Assembly (NCBI GenBank): GCA_009767595.1
Contig: VSDK01000708.1
Span: forward strand, 202,303-266,302
Direction: 5' to 3'
Length of the DNA stretch: 64,000 nt
Source of the DNA: Symbiodinium kawagutii
Taxonomy: Eukaryota > Sar > Dinophyceae > Suessiales > Symbiodiniaceae
Shown here: piece by piece, positions 32,741-42,859 of the stretch
How the letters are laid out: each line of letters starts with the position of its first letter
Position numbering within the stretch: position 1 is the stretch's first letter
Program-made: the position numbers and the translations under genes
Notes under the pieces: model-generated
The model's database searches: none
What the model was told of the DNA's origin: nothing
The model's input: only the letters and a program-made list of their open reading frames with translations

Positions 32741-33240
32741 CTTTGAAGAAGACCTGGGTATGACACTCTCAACATCTATCACTGTCAACTTCACCGGGAC
32801 TTGCCAGCCCTGGACAAGGACGAAGAGGTCAGGCTGCCACACTCAGGGCGCGGCTGCGAAGGCCGCAACACCTTCTATGACCTCGGTGCTGAAGGACCTC
32901 AACATGACACTCACCGGCTGTGTCTTCAGCGCCCCAAACTTTGTGGAGTGACAGCCCACAAGGTGCTTGTAAAAGCAGGCACCACGCTGGAAGAGAAAGA
33001 AGCCGCCGAGGCTGGTGCCACGGAGCTAGAGCTACAGCTACTCGATGAAGACTCGGTCAGAGGAAATCGATCGACGCATGCAGTTTCTGAGTCACACGCT
33101 TTGGCGTGCGACGGATTGCGGGAAAGAAATTCGATGCGGAGGCTGTCCAAGCTCCGAGACTTGATGGAAGTGTTGTGGGAGCATTGAGCAGCCTGGCGCT
33201 GTTCAACCTCGAGGTCCCATTTGTATCCAAGAGACCTGTG
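32741..33240 (+). CDS. Coding-like island, unknown, possibly frameshifted
   Basis: GC-rich DNA between AT-rich flanks. One frame is open from 32801 to 33187 (LPALDKDEEVRLPHSGRG, GATELELQLLDEDSVRGN). Beyond about 33110 a second frame looks better (FDAEAVQAPRLDGSVVGAL, then FNLEVPFVSKRPVMTLLEVW) and runs to about 33275, which suggests an indel. No domain recognised. It could be a single-exon gene relic or the 3' part of a larger exon. Confidence 0.35.
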
Positions 33241-33742
33241 ATGACTTTACTGGAAGTCTGGAAGATAGGTCATGAATAGCACTAAATACGAATTAGCAAG
33301 ATTTTACACATTGCATTTAGATGTATATGTACTAGTTATGGTCTTATCATTTTGGTTGTTCACCATTCCGTTAATGGTTACTGATGGTTGTTTTCTGTAT
33401 TTGTTTGTTTGGTTGTTTGTCGGGTGGCCATGATACTAGCCATCATGGACTGTAAGAAAGTGACCATTTTGGTTCATGATGGATGTTTGGCCTCAAGCTA
33501 CAGGATTCTCGAGCCAATAATTTTACACATCGGTCAGGTTGTATCAATGGAACATGGTGTTCTGAGCCCATGGCAGTTGTACGTTCAAACAGCTGACCTG
33601 AACCATCCAGATTATCAGAGGATTCATTGGCTACTAATCATCCATTAATTAACCGTTGTCAGTTTGTAGTCATGAATGAGCTGGTTGTTATCGTTGCCGG
33701 TTCTTAGCCATTATCATCAATCACTAATTCATCTACATTTGC

Positions 33743-33857
33743 TACACGGTGGGCCCCCAGAAGTTATGACTTGGGTTCTAAACCACCATAACTGGTAGTC
33801 AATCCTACTTGAGTTAGTTATAAACCAACTTAGAACTGGTTGGGGGGTCACCTTGTA
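33743..33857 (+). mobile_element. Family C short TIR element before exon 33921
   Basis: Left end TACACGGTGGGCCCCC; right end GGGGGGTCACCTTGTA. It ends about 60 nt before an exon acceptor. Confidence 0.7.
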
Positions 33858-33920
33858 ATCATGCAATTTATATTCATCATATCCCACCCATGGTTATGTC
33901 AAGCCACCGCGCCAGTGCAG

Positions 33921-33999
33921 GCATGGCCCGGCTTCGACGGCCGAGGCGGGGCCACGACTCGCTACCCCCAATCCTTCCGCGATTTGCCGGTGCAAATGG
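33921..33999 (+). CDS. Exon of an unrecognised Gly/Pro-rich protein (part 1)
   Basis: Reads AWPGFDGRGGATTRYPQSF then RDLPVQM plus one base. The acceptor is GTGCAG|GCA and the donor ATGG|GTAAGT, the best match to a standard donor in the window. The leftover base joins the next exon (CATCAG|GCCCATCC) to give QM-G-PSFKAIHAP, so the two exons fit in phase. No named domain; the repeated GF-GG pattern across both exons suggests a low-complexity, Gly-rich protein. Upstream and downstream exons are not resolved. Confidence 0.6.
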
Positions 34000-34005
34000 G
34001 TAAGT

Positions 34006-34105
34006 TCTACCATGGGCCCCCAAGGGCCCTTGAAAAAGGTCGGTTTTTAGCCCCCAAAGATGGGTTATAACCTATAAAAATCATGGTGAACTGGGGGCCA
34101 AGGGC
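34006..34105 (+). mobile_element. Family K short TIR element at a splice donor
   Basis: CCATGGGCCCCCAAGGGCCC near the left and CTGGGGGCCAAGGGC at the right are the inverted ends; the middle GTCGGTTTTTAGCCCCCAA matches the copy at 55057-55160. It begins seven bases into the intron. Confidence 0.55.
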
Positions 34106-34354
34106 AGGCAAATGGTATGGATAGAAGTGATATAAGGATGGTTCAACGGCTCATTAGCCAGGTTATAACTGAAGCGTACCACTCTGTAACACATATTTCT
34201 GTACATTACTGTACGACCAAGTTGCCATTATGTAATGAATGTACTGTGTGTTTGTTTGTGTGCATGGTTGATGGTTGATTGTTACGATGATCATGCTTGA
34301 TAATGGTCAACCTTGAATGTGCATTGACAATGCTTGACAATATGATCAATGATA

Positions 34355-34471
34355 ACTGGGTGGCGAATCCAGCCACTAACTTAGATGTGTAGTGTTGTTG
34401 GAATTAGATGGATTTGCCATAAAATACCACCAAAACTTAAAGTTCTGGCAGGGGATCTGTAAGCCACCAAG
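34355..34471 (+). mobile_element. Family A short TIR element, copy 5
   Basis: Left end CTGGGTGGCGAATCCAGCC; right end GGATCTGTAAGCCACCAAG. Diverged interior. Confidence 0.6.
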
Positions 34472-34564
34472 ATAATCATGGTCAAAATGCATGAATAAAG
34501 CCATTCCCATGTTTTTTTTTTCGTCGCTGGTCAAAACCACATGAACCATCATTACCCATCATGC

Positions 34565-34661
34565 GGGTATGTGCCAAAATAGGGCAACCAAGAAACCACA
34601 AAAAATCCAAACTATTGTGAAAACCATTCGTCTTGGGGGCACCGCTACTTTGGCACATAAT
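34565..34661 (+). mobile_element. Family H short TIR element, copy 2
   Basis: GGTATGTGCCAAAATAGGG on the left and CTACTTTGGCACATAA on the right are inverted. It is immediately followed by the family G element at 34659. Confidence 0.6.
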
Positions 34662-34790
34662 GGTAACCCAGGATTAATAAACCCCTGGTTGATTAACTGG
34701 GGGTATCCCCTAAAAGCCTTGGTTGTTGATTAAAATGGGAACCCCCCTAGTTAATCAACCAGGGGTTTATTAATCCTGGGTCAACATTAC
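34659..34790. mobile_element. Family G element with long TIR
   Basis: TAATGGTAACCCAGGATTAA then TAAACCCCTGGTTGATTAAC on the left is matched, with few mismatches, by the inverted right end (GTTAATCAACCAGGGG ... AATCCTGGGTCAACATTA). The TIR is about 46 bp, so the element is almost all stem with a short ATCCCCTAAAAGCCTTGG loop region. TAA/TTA at the outer edges could be a target duplication. Confidence 0.85.
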
Positions 34791-35041
34791 CAATTTTTAC
34801 ATTTTCAGCCCGTAGTGCAAGCCGAAGGCTTCTGTAAACCATCATAACCATCATTACGATGTGTGAATGATGGACAAATTCATCATCATAGACCATCACC
34901 CAACCTCTCATCATCAATCATCACTGAACATCAAACAACCTTCAATAACATGCCAAAAATCATCATCCAACCCTTTCTTGGAACATCAAATCAACCATCA
35001 ATCAGCTAGAGTTCTCACAAATCATCAGCCCCTAACATCAA

Positions 35042-35125
35042 ATGGTGGTTTCTCAAAATAAGGGTTCCCTCTGTCATCATCCAGTTTATCAATCATTTAT
35101 AGCAATCAACCAACCATTTTTAGGG
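35042..35125 (+). mobile_element. Family B element, right end truncated
   Basis: Left end GGTGGTTTCTCAAAATAAGG; it stops at TTTTTAGGGTTCCAAT without the TTTGAGAAACC terminus, as in the copies at 20067 and 37292. Confidence 0.6.
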
Positions 35126-35180
35126 TTCCAATAAACCATCAACCAGCAGCCCCACTAAGCCCTTACCAAAGCTTCATCAG

Positions 35181-35268
35181 GCCCATCCTTCAAGGCCATC
35201 CACGCCCCAGGTTTCGGTGGTTCCAACGGTTGGGCATTGCCAGTGCCGGGTGCACCTCAGCACGGCAG
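35181..35268 (+). CDS. Exon of an unrecognised Gly/Pro-rich protein (part 2)
   Basis: Reads (G)PSFKAIHAPGFGGSNGWAL then PVPGAPQHG with two bases of an Arg codon. The acceptor is CATCAG|GC and the donor GGCAG|GTGGGG, again AG|G at both ends. After the donor, a duplicated GGGGTCGGCGCTGG word and then a TGATGTTGATGAT tandem run begin. The reading frame follows from the exon ending at 33999. Function unknown. Confidence 0.58.
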
Positions 35269-35768
35269 GTGGGGTCGGCGCTGGTGAGGATGCCGTTGGT
35301 GGGGTCGGCGCTGGGGTGAGGTGGTGGTTTCTTCAGGGTTGGTTGATGATTGATGTTGATGATTGATGTTGATGATTGATGTTGATGATTGATGTTGATG
35401 ATGTTAGTTGATTTGATTATGAAGATTATATGGTTGACTATGGTTAACTTATATAGTAAGCTTATTTGGTTGGTGGTTGGTTGATGATTATGGTCAATGT
35501 GAATCCGGGAGATTACGAATTTCCAGCCGTTTGTAGTCGTTCAATGTGGCGAATCAGGGTCATTCCCATGGTAATAGTTTGTGTGAATATGAACCAAAAC
35601 ATGTGGGGAGGCGAACCACCAATTAGCCACCAGTGGTGGTGAATGATTAACACTTAATATTCGTGGGTGGCATTAATTGGTAGTTACTTGATGGTTAGTT
35701 GATGGTTGATTGATGCTCAGTTGGGTTCAATGATAGTTAATCGGTGGTTCATTGATGGTTCATAGCTA

Positions 35769-35886
35769 GTTACCCTCCGGTAAACTAACATGGCAATGGA
35801 ATATCATCATTAATTTAAGGAAACCCTGCGAAAACGGCCAAAAATGATGGATTTTTCATTGCCATGTTAGTTTACCGGAGGGTAAC
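35769..35886. mobile_element. Family F element with perfect 30-bp TIR
   Basis: GTTACCCTCCGGTAAACTAA then CATGGCAATG is perfectly inverted at CATTGCCATGTTAGTTTACC then GGAGGGTAAC. The interior is AT-rich (ATCATCATTAATTTAAGG, AAAAATGATGG). Relatives lie at 38190-38267 and 53072-53179. Confidence 0.9.
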
Positions 35887-36043
35887 CATAATGTCTTCAT
35901 GGTTAATAGCTGTTTCACTATGCCTAGTGATTGTTAATTGCTGGTTACTTTTGGTTGACCACATTGGTGGACTCGGCCATGGTGAAGAGAGGCATGGTTA
36001 GATGATGATGAATCAAACAGAACGGTTAACTGATGGTTAGCTG

Positions 36044-36137
36044 GTTGGTGGTTTTAAACAATTTTTATTTTCACTAGTAATGATTAACAAATGGTTGGTT
36101 GACTAATATTTTTCATAGGGATTGAAACCACCAACCC
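36044..36137 (+). mobile_element. Family J short TIR element, copy 2
   Basis: GTTGGTGGTTTTAAAC and TTGAAACCACCAACC are inverted; interior AACAAATGGTTGGTTGAC as at 21038-21119. A more diverged copy seems present near 23965-24055. Confidence 0.7.
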
Positions 36138-36397
36138 GTTAAGTTGATGTCTAACGGATGGTTAAGTTGATGTATCAGGTGATGGTTGATGATTGGATCG
36201 AGTTGTACAGTGTCTATCTTTTGAAGAGAAGCGGCAGATATTTATTGATGAATTCGGATATGGTCTATCAATCTTGATCTCCCATGCCCGCCTCTGACAT
36301 GGCCCAAGGAGCTTGGGTTTTGTTTGTGCATGTGATTACTTTTATTCCGAAGGATTGACATTCTACATCATTTTACCGATTTCAAGTTCAACAAAAC

Positions 36398-36514
36398 TAT
36401 ACAGAGTGGTACCCCCCAGTTAGCTAAGTTAGGTTTAGTTACCAGCTATGCAAGATATATCTAGGCTTAGGTGGCTTATAAACCAACTTATAATCAGGGG
36501 GTACCACCCTGTAT
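36398..36514 (+). mobile_element. Family C short TIR element
   Basis: TATACAGAGTGGTACCCCCC and GGGGGTACCACCCTGTATA are inverted almost perfectly over 19 bases. Confidence 0.85.
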
Positions 36515-36904
36515 AACTGATGCAACTATCTATTCACAAAAAAACCAAGGCACCACCACGGGCACCAGTGGTGAGTTTTCTCTGAAGTGTGCCATTTCGA
36601 TTGTTCGGGATAGGTATCCGACCTATCTTGATGACATACCGTGCCTTTCAACATCACTCACATAACATTCCACACATGTGGTAGATACCAGTCGGACCAA
36701 CACATTTTCAGGCATTGGCCAGAGCGCGTCAATGCGAATGGTCGCAGATCAATGCCAAGCTCATCCTATGAGGGTCAACAATTTCACCAAACCAAACATG
36801 GTTCCTCACGTTCGTGAACAGGATGGAGGATGGCGGTCAACTATCCTTCCAACCAGCTTGCCACTGAAACTGGTAGGGGTTCACCACTGAAACCATGAAC
36901 TTCC

Positions 36905-37018
36905 AGCGGCCATCACCACCCCTGGGCCGGTCACCGAACGACCAAAGCTGCCAGGCTGTCTCCTGCATGGAACATGAGCACCGCTCCAAGAGTACCCAGC
37001 TCAGGGCCGGGGAGCAAT
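36905..37018 (+). CDS. Exon-like island, frame unresolved
   Basis: GC-rich DNA (CCATCACCACCCCTGGGCCG...AGGGCCGGGGAGCAATGG) between a CCA-rich left flank and TGG-rich right flank. All three plus frames are open for 25 codons or more, so composition alone cannot choose between them. Possibly a further exon of the Gly/Pro-rich gene. No motif seen. Confidence 0.25.
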
Positions 37019-37291
37019 GGTGGTCAAACAGCTACTGGTTGGTGATTATAGTGGCTTATAGTGATTGTTGGCGGGAATGTCAATTCTGATACACAATTAG
37101 TTTCAGAATTACCCATGTCAATGCAATGCCATATGATGTCAGTCCTGGTTAAAACCATGGTTGACAGTCATCAGTATGCTACATCATTGATGATGGTTGC
37201 AATAATGGTTAATTAACGGCATCAGTGATGGGAAAAATCCACATGAATGATGCTTAACGATGGTTAATGGCTGGTTGGTTAGGGGTTAGAA

Positions 37292-37380
37292 TATGGTGTT
37301 TTCTCAAAATAGAGGTACCCCCGTATCATCCAATATCAATCAGTTAAAAGAATAAACCAACCATAACTTTGGGGTTTCCC
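37292..37380 (+). mobile_element. Family B element, right end truncated
   Basis: Left end TGGTGTTTTCTCAAAATAG then AGGTACCCCC; it ends at GGGGTTTCCCTATG without the terminal TTTTGAGAAACC. Confidence 0.55.
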
Positions 37381-38033
37381 TATGCTGGCTGTTTGACAGC
37401 CAACAATGCCCTTCCAGGAATGATGCCAGCAAGTATGGATAGCTGCAACAGTCCCAACAGCTGTTGAGGTCCCAGCTCAAGAATTGGACGTTAAGATGAG
37501 GGAAGCTCGACCAAAACGATACAACCAATTGACAGAAAACTAGTATAGGTCACCAGTAAACTAGTAAACCTTCAACTGGTTAACCAGTCAACATTGAATT
37601 GGTTGTTAATGGCACTGGCTGTTAACTATAGGTACCCTAGATGTTAAGTAGTATATTCGTAAACTGGTATAGTTTAGGTTGTCAACGGAAAGGGTGCCAG
37701 CCAACGAGCGACTCAACGAAGTTCTGCCAGCTCTGTTGGGATTGCAATCGAAACCCGGTCAGTACCAACAGAACCAAAGCGCAAGAACATGGAAACTGCT
37801 GTTATGCATAGGCACCGAGTACCCCCACTAAGCAATGCCATCCCCTGTGAAACAGACAAGCATATTCGGAGGCTTTGGGGTAATCTACAAATCAATCACA
37901 ACATGGAGTTGCTGTTGATAATTGATTCATCCAGCAACACAAAAACTTAGTAATACATCATCCATTTAACTTTGGGGTTTTCAATGGCTCAAGAACCCTC
38001 CCAGCTTCAACCAATCATTTTTTCATTCATTCG

Positions 38034-38144
38034 ACTGGGTGGCTTACACCCATTGCCTTAGATTTTTAGCGTTTTGGCATATGATTGGATTACCATATAG
38101 CCACCAAAAGATCAACTTCTTGCAAGGGATCTAAAAGCCACCAA
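38034..38144 (+). mobile_element. Family A short TIR element, copy 6
   Basis: Left end CTGGGTGGCTTACACCC; core GGCATATGATTGGATTACC; right end GATCTAAAAGCCACCAAA. Confidence 0.65.
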
Positions 38145-38189
38145 ATTGAATCAAGCATTTTGGGAATCCAAAATCTACGATTTGTAGCT

Positions 38190-38267
38190 GGTTTCCTTAG
38201 GTTTCCTTTGAACAAATGTTGATTTTCCATTGCCAGCTTAGTTTACCAAAAGGTAGCACATTATAAT
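38190..38267 (+). mobile_element. Family F element, right part only
   Basis: GATTTTCCATTGCCAGCTTA followed by GTTTACCAAAAGGTAGC matches the right end of 53072-53179; the left end is not recognisable. Confidence 0.5.
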
Positions 38268-38789
38268 CCACCCATTATTAAACATTATAATCCCCCATGA
38301 TGAGCAAGTATAATCCTTAGAAACCATAGAAATTCCCGTAGTTTTCCTATAACTATCTATAACTCTATATCATTTACCATTGGAATCCCGTCATATCTAC
38401 CATTCATGTAGCACTTGACACCATACATTCTGCCCGACACGGTTAGGATTAGCGCACCCGTGCGCTGAGGTCTCAGGCTTTCACAAGGCCCGCGGTTCGG
38501 GGGTTGGGCGGTCTGTGCTGCGGGGGTGCGGCGACATGGTACCCGCAAAGAGGGATGCTGAGGGAAGTGATGGCACTCAAGAACAAACCACCACCCAACA
38601 ATGTTCTTGAGATGGATATTGGGATTTATAGCCATCAATTGGTGCTTTGTTGCTATTAGAAGGGATGTCTTTGTCACAACCAGCCATAACCTACAAGATA
38701 GTGCTTGTTGTTGCTATTGGTGCTTTGTTGGTGCAGGTAGTCCTATGGACGGAATAGGAGGGTGAGTCTCTCGGTTGTTTTCACGAGCC

Positions 38790-39217
38790 ATGGACGACTG
38801 GAGCAGTGCTTCATCAGCAGCACCAAGAGTCACAGAGCTTCATGGCTTACCGAAAGGCCTGTTTAAGGACCATGCTCAGAAAGGGTTCGAGCTGGAGGTA
38901 CAGCCTGGGACGGGCTTGTCCCCCAAGTGCAAGCTGATCATCACTCTCGAAAACGTACTGACGTTTACATTGTACGCAATGCTGATGGGATCAGTGAGTC
39001 AGCAGCGCATTAGCATATGGAGGTGTGGTGCCTGAAGCTTATCGTTGGAGTGCTTGAGTGGGCACGTTACTTGCTGGTCATCACGGCAAGCACTGGGGTG
39101 AGAATCTGGACCCTGCTGGGCCTTGTGCAGAGCTACCCTGCCAAGTCTTGGGGTGTGTTTGCTGCCGCGAGCCTTGCCATTTTGTTCCTGGCTGCAGGCT
39201 TCCTTGGCGCTTGCTAG
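38790..39217 (+). pseudogene. Coding-like segment with membrane helices, frame broken
   Basis: From the ATG at about 38790 one frame reads MDDWSSASSAAPRVTELHGL, then FELEVQPGTGLSPKCKLI and a hydrophobic stretch (VLTFTLYAMLM), ending at 39035. An overlapping frame (39017-39217) reads MEVWCLKLIVGVLEWARYLL then hydrophobic SWGVFAAASLAILFLAAGF. The second could continue the first after an indel. GC content is high and flanks are repeat DNA. It looks like a decayed intronless membrane-protein gene, similar in style to 25013-27077; no family recognised. Confidence 0.4.
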
Positions 39218-39282
39218 CGCTCGCTGTGGATGACCTTGCGTTTGCCTGACACTTGATGACAACTATTCCTAAACCAAGTCAT

Positions 39283-39409
39283 TACAAGGTGCGGCCCCCA
39301 AGATAGCGATTTGTTGGTTTATAACTAGGGTAACTACTAGTTGTGGTAGATATAATTGTAGTTAAATGGCTTATTCATCAACGTATAGCCAGGGGGTACC
39401 ACCTTGTAA
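39283..39409 (+). mobile_element. Family C short TIR element before zinc-ribbon exon
   Basis: TACAAGGTGCGGCCCCCAAG and GGGGGTACCACCTTGTA are inverted ends; interior AGTTGTGGTAGATATAATTG and GTTAAATGGCTTATTCATC is close to 53273-53397. It ends 79 nt before the exon at 39489. Confidence 0.8.
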
Positions 39410-39488
39410 CCACCCCATTCGCCATGGATCGTGGCTCACCCTTCAAGCTCCCAGGGCCCCGGCGGGATCCCTGGCTCCTGCGTCGTAG

Positions 39489-39572
39489 GCCTTCAGCTGC
39501 CCTCACTGTGGCAACGTCTACGCGGAGGACTCGCTCTTCTGCCGGAAGTGCGGTAAACCTCGAGCGGCTCAG
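39489..39572 (+). CDS. Zinc-ribbon exon (CxxCG...FCxxCG)
   Basis: Twenty-eight codons, phase 0 at both ends: AFSCPHCGNVYAEDSLFCRK then CGKPRAAQ. Four cysteines in two CPxCG/CRKCG knuckles with 12 residues between form a small treble-clef zinc ribbon. I recall very similar CPxCGNxY.xDSxFCRKCGxKR modules as frequent in dinoflagellate proteins, often ahead of coiled coils. The acceptor is CGTAG|GCC (TAG in frame, so it must be intron) and the donor GCTCAG|GCGGGG, a GC donor. CCA-rich DNA precedes it. Neighbouring exons are not identified. Confidence 0.7.
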
Positions 39573-39629
39573 GCGGGGAAGGAGCTAAGGATTGTCCCAC
39601 AGGGAACTGGGAACTGGTGAGCAACCATG

Positions 39630-39771
39630 GTTGCTTGGATCATCATTCCACGGCTAGCAAGTGGTCAGTAACCATGCTTAGGCCAGCCGCTTCAAGATGG
39701 TATAACCCACTTGGGGTAGTTACTGACCCTGGTTACTAACCAGTTTCTAAGTAGGATGATCATGCAAGTAC
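39630..39771 (+). mobile_element. Family D short TIR element (diverged)
   Basis: GTTGCTTGGATCATCATTCC on the left, AACCCACTTGGGGTAGTTAC inside, and AAGTAGGATGATCATGCAAG on the right. A further right-end-like piece (ACTTACTAAATGGGATGAC) lies at 39908-39935. Confidence 0.65.
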
Positions 39772-40078
39772 TTCAGCCATTAGTTCAGTTGCCTTTTGGG
39801 CTTCAACTAGCGATGGTCAACCAGCTACTGGTTAGTTAACCATAGTCAGCGCCCTGGGTTGGTCCTGCCATTGATTTTTAAATAGGTTGTAACCATGGTT
39901 AGTGACCACTTACTAAATGGGATGACAACCCAAGAAGGGTGACCCAGGTGACCTGTCTGTGGAGAGGTGAGAGGAGGGAGGGGTTAAGATGGCTAAGGGC
40001 TGTTGATGATGGTTGTTGGGTGGCTAGTAGTGGTCAATAAGGGTTCCGGCTAGTGGCTATAAATGATGGTAAGGAATG

Positions 40079-40080
40079 GT

Positions 40081-40121
<41 letters not shown>

Positions 40122-40134
40122 GTGATGGTGATGG

Positions 40135-40216
<82 letters not shown>
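40079..40216. repeat. (GAT)n microsatellite
   Basis: About 46 GAT units with three GGT interruptions; reads as poly-Asp or poly-Ile in open frames, which are not called as genes. Confidence 0.95.
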
Positions 40217-40860
40217 CAACGGATAACAGTAATGGTTTTAATCAATAATGCAGGCAAATCATGGTTAGCGATGACCAATGCTGATGGTTCACATTAGTGG
40301 TTCATGTAGATATTATGTCAGGTATAACTGGAGTGCATGCGAGTGATCGGTCCGCTCATCAAGGATGACAAATAATAACGTTCAATACATCAGCATGTCA
40401 AACTTACTCTTAAAGGGTATCATGTTGAGTTTTGTGATTGTGACCATAGAAGGATTCAAAACGTTGGTTCACAACCCCTACTTGTTTAACGAAAGTAGAT
40501 TTGGATGTATGGTGATGCTTAATGCTAATGGTCTTTGTGGACATCAGTGGTGTACGTATAATCAATATCATAGCTACATACTGTTGAATCATGTGTTTGA
40601 TGATTAGCAGCAATCCGAAACTATGGTGAATGAGGATAGTCTGGCTAATAAATTGTGTATATCAGATCATGCAAACTAATCAAAATTATTTAGATAGAAG
40701 GTAAATCAATTTGATGTGAATGAAATGTGATGGTAAATAAGTTATCTTAGTGTCAGTTTATTCATTTATGCATACATAACTAACATGTTAAATGTTGAAT
40801 CGTGATGACCAATGATGTGTGTTGGTGCAGTATGCTGGGTGAAAGATTAGCATCGAACAA

Positions 40861-40902
40861 AATAAACAAAAACAAAACAAAACAAAACAAAACAAACAAA
40901 CA
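40861..40902. repeat. (AAAAC)n / (AAAC)n microsatellite
   Basis: AACAAAACAAAACAAAAC changing to AACAAACAAAC. Confidence 0.8.
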
Positions 40903-41119
40903 ATTTTCTGTGAAAACATGGATCAGATGTCCGGCTGATGGCTGATTGCTGATTGTCGGGGATAGTAACTGATCACATCCAAAAGCCAACAATGGCTGGT
41001 GGATGATGGTTGGTTTATGGTGGTTACGTTTGTCAACTGGCTATTTGTTGAATCAATCGTGGTCAATAGGCTGTTTTTTCAACAGTGCCGGTTGCTTCTC
41101 ACTAATGATATTTTGCATC

Positions 41120-41492
41120 CCAAGAAGCTAGGGAACGGCAAGCTGCTACCAGGTGAAGCTAAAAAAGGAGAACCAAGTGGGCTTTGTTGTGTCGCAAAGC
41201 CGCGGCGGTCTGTTTGGATTCAGCTTTGGATGTGGATTTTGCTTTGCGAGCTGTGCTTGTTTCGGGACCACTCTGCGAGAATACTTACATAGAAGGATTT
41301 AGGCAGCACATTTCCATTGGTGAGCCTTTGGACCCCAGAGGCAATGACTGCGGCAGAACGCAATCGATGCCTGGTGGCACATACTGTCGCATCGATGTCC
41401 TTGAGCCAAGGGAGGCCCGCCCCCTTGGTCATGTGGCGAGTCCCTGGAACCCACGGGGCAGGAGAAGCGCGTTGTACGCGGTCGCCAAATGA
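41120..41492 (+). CDS. Coding-like island, unknown
   Basis: An open frame to the TGA at 41492 reads CRKAAAVCLDSALDVDFALR, then GFRQHISIGEPLDPRGNDCG and GGTYCRIDVLEPREARPL. The GC-rich stretch stands out from AT-rich flanks and continues at lower quality to about 41740. Minus-strand frames are open too. No family recognised; may be a gene fragment carried by a repeat. Confidence 0.3.
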
Positions 41493-41759
41493 GGTCGCAG
41501 CAGGGGTCGCCAAATGCAGAGGTCACATACAGACAAATGCAGAGGTCTCGAAAGGGGAAAAAAGAGGATTTTTCAGAAGAACCGTTTCCCCAGCAGAGGT
41601 CGCCACATACAAAGCTAAGCACGTTTCGTTGACCTGCGGGGAGGACTCAATTGTGATGGTGACTGCCACCGCCATGCCCATTTGGTTTTTGTCACGACAA
41701 ATCATAGCATTGGATGCCTGCGTTTGTATACATGTATGAAAGCATGACATGACTGCGCA

Positions 41760-42740
41760 TTTTTGACCATGAGCTCGCTCACCTACTGCACATTCCAATT
41801 ACATACGACACGTGACAAGATGCATGATTATCCTCAAAGGCTCAAAGATGTCACAAATTGATGTCTAGTTACCTTTTGCAAGTTTAATTGTTTGCAAGTT
41901 ACAAATTAAGAATTGTATACGGACTATAGAGATATCTCGATGATTAAACCTCGTGCTCGAGCATGTGGGTGTTGCTGAAGAGACCATTCATAACCACTTA
42001 TTCGAAGATGAAATAATACCAGCCATAAAACTGGTTAAACGGGATCTCCCACGCATATGCGGGGAGGCCATCAGAATGGTTGGTGATGGTGACACTTAGT
42101 ACTTGTCAATGTTGCTGCTGGTGGGCCTCAATCAGCAACAACACAGACATATGGTTAAAAATTGTGCAGACACGGGCAAGCTAATACATACCGAGTGACC
42201 GCAAGTGGTAAAGGCAACAGCGGTCAAGTAAGAATGTTTATTGCAACTGTTCAGTGTTTATTTAGTTCCGAATGGTCGTGGTGGATGAATCATGATTTCT
42301 GATGAACCACAAGTGTGACCATTACGTTCGAAGGAGAAGCCACCTGCCAACTTCAATGTTGCATGACCGTCTAATGGCCATATATGATATTGCTGCCGCA
42401 ACACAAAGCTGGCCTCATGGTGAAATGGGACGAAATGAAGATTACAAAATCAAACCTAGACCAGAAATGAGCAAAAACCACGGAGTTTGGTAAAGGGCCA
42501 TTGACAATAACTCTCAAACTACCTAGGGTTGTGCGTGGCGCCCTTACAGGACTACATGTGCATATTTGATTGCATGTAATTTGTGTTTTTTATTTTGATG
42601 TATCTACGTTCATTTCATTGCTCAATCAACGGTTATTGATGACAGATCAAGTGACCGGGACCCTGGGCCATTCAAAAGCCCATTACCAAGCAATCAGCCA
42701 TCAATCAACAGATGAAACCATGCCAAATGACAGGGACCGG
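41760..42740. other. Non-coding stretch
   Basis: AT-rich low-complexity sequence; short open frames only. Nothing recognised. Confidence 0.4.
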
Positions 42741-42759
42741 TCCCTGAACGCTGGCCATT

Positions 42760-42857
42760 CTCAATCCGGAGGTGCCAAATGCCGTGGCCCGCCTCGGACA
42801 GGCCGGGAGGGAGGGGGCCGCAGGGCGGTCGGCGGTTAGCCACGATTGGATGCAGCA
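42760..42857 (+). CDS. Exon-like island, unknown
   Basis: Reads LAILNPEVPNAVARLGQAG then REGAAGRSAVSHDWMQQ and stop, in a GC-rich pocket. ATCCGGAG|GTGCC inside it could be an acceptor. No domain recognised. Confidence 0.25.
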
Positions 42858-42859
42858 GT

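Larger units (their letters stand above)
34000..35180 (+). other. Intron between the Gly/Pro-rich exons
   Basis: Starts GTAAGTTCTACC and carries, in order, family K (34006-34105), A (34355-34471), H (34565-34661), G (34659-34790) and truncated B (35042-35125) elements. At least five short elements fill about half of a 1.18-kb intron. It ends in CCA-rich DNA. Confidence 0.55.
35269..36900. other. Intron-like stretch with several elements
   Basis: Opens with GTGGGGTCGGCGCTGG repeated, then a roughly 13-bp TGATGTTGATGAT tandem (35337-35402) and TGG-rich background. Includes the family F element (35769-35886), family J (36044-36137) and family C (36398-36514). No clear exon, although 36544-36570 (GGCACCACCACGGGCACC) is exon-like in composition. 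Confidence 0.4.

Noticed and set aside
40034-40297. Poly-Asp and poly-Ile open frames
   Set aside because: Pure (GAT)n microsatellite.
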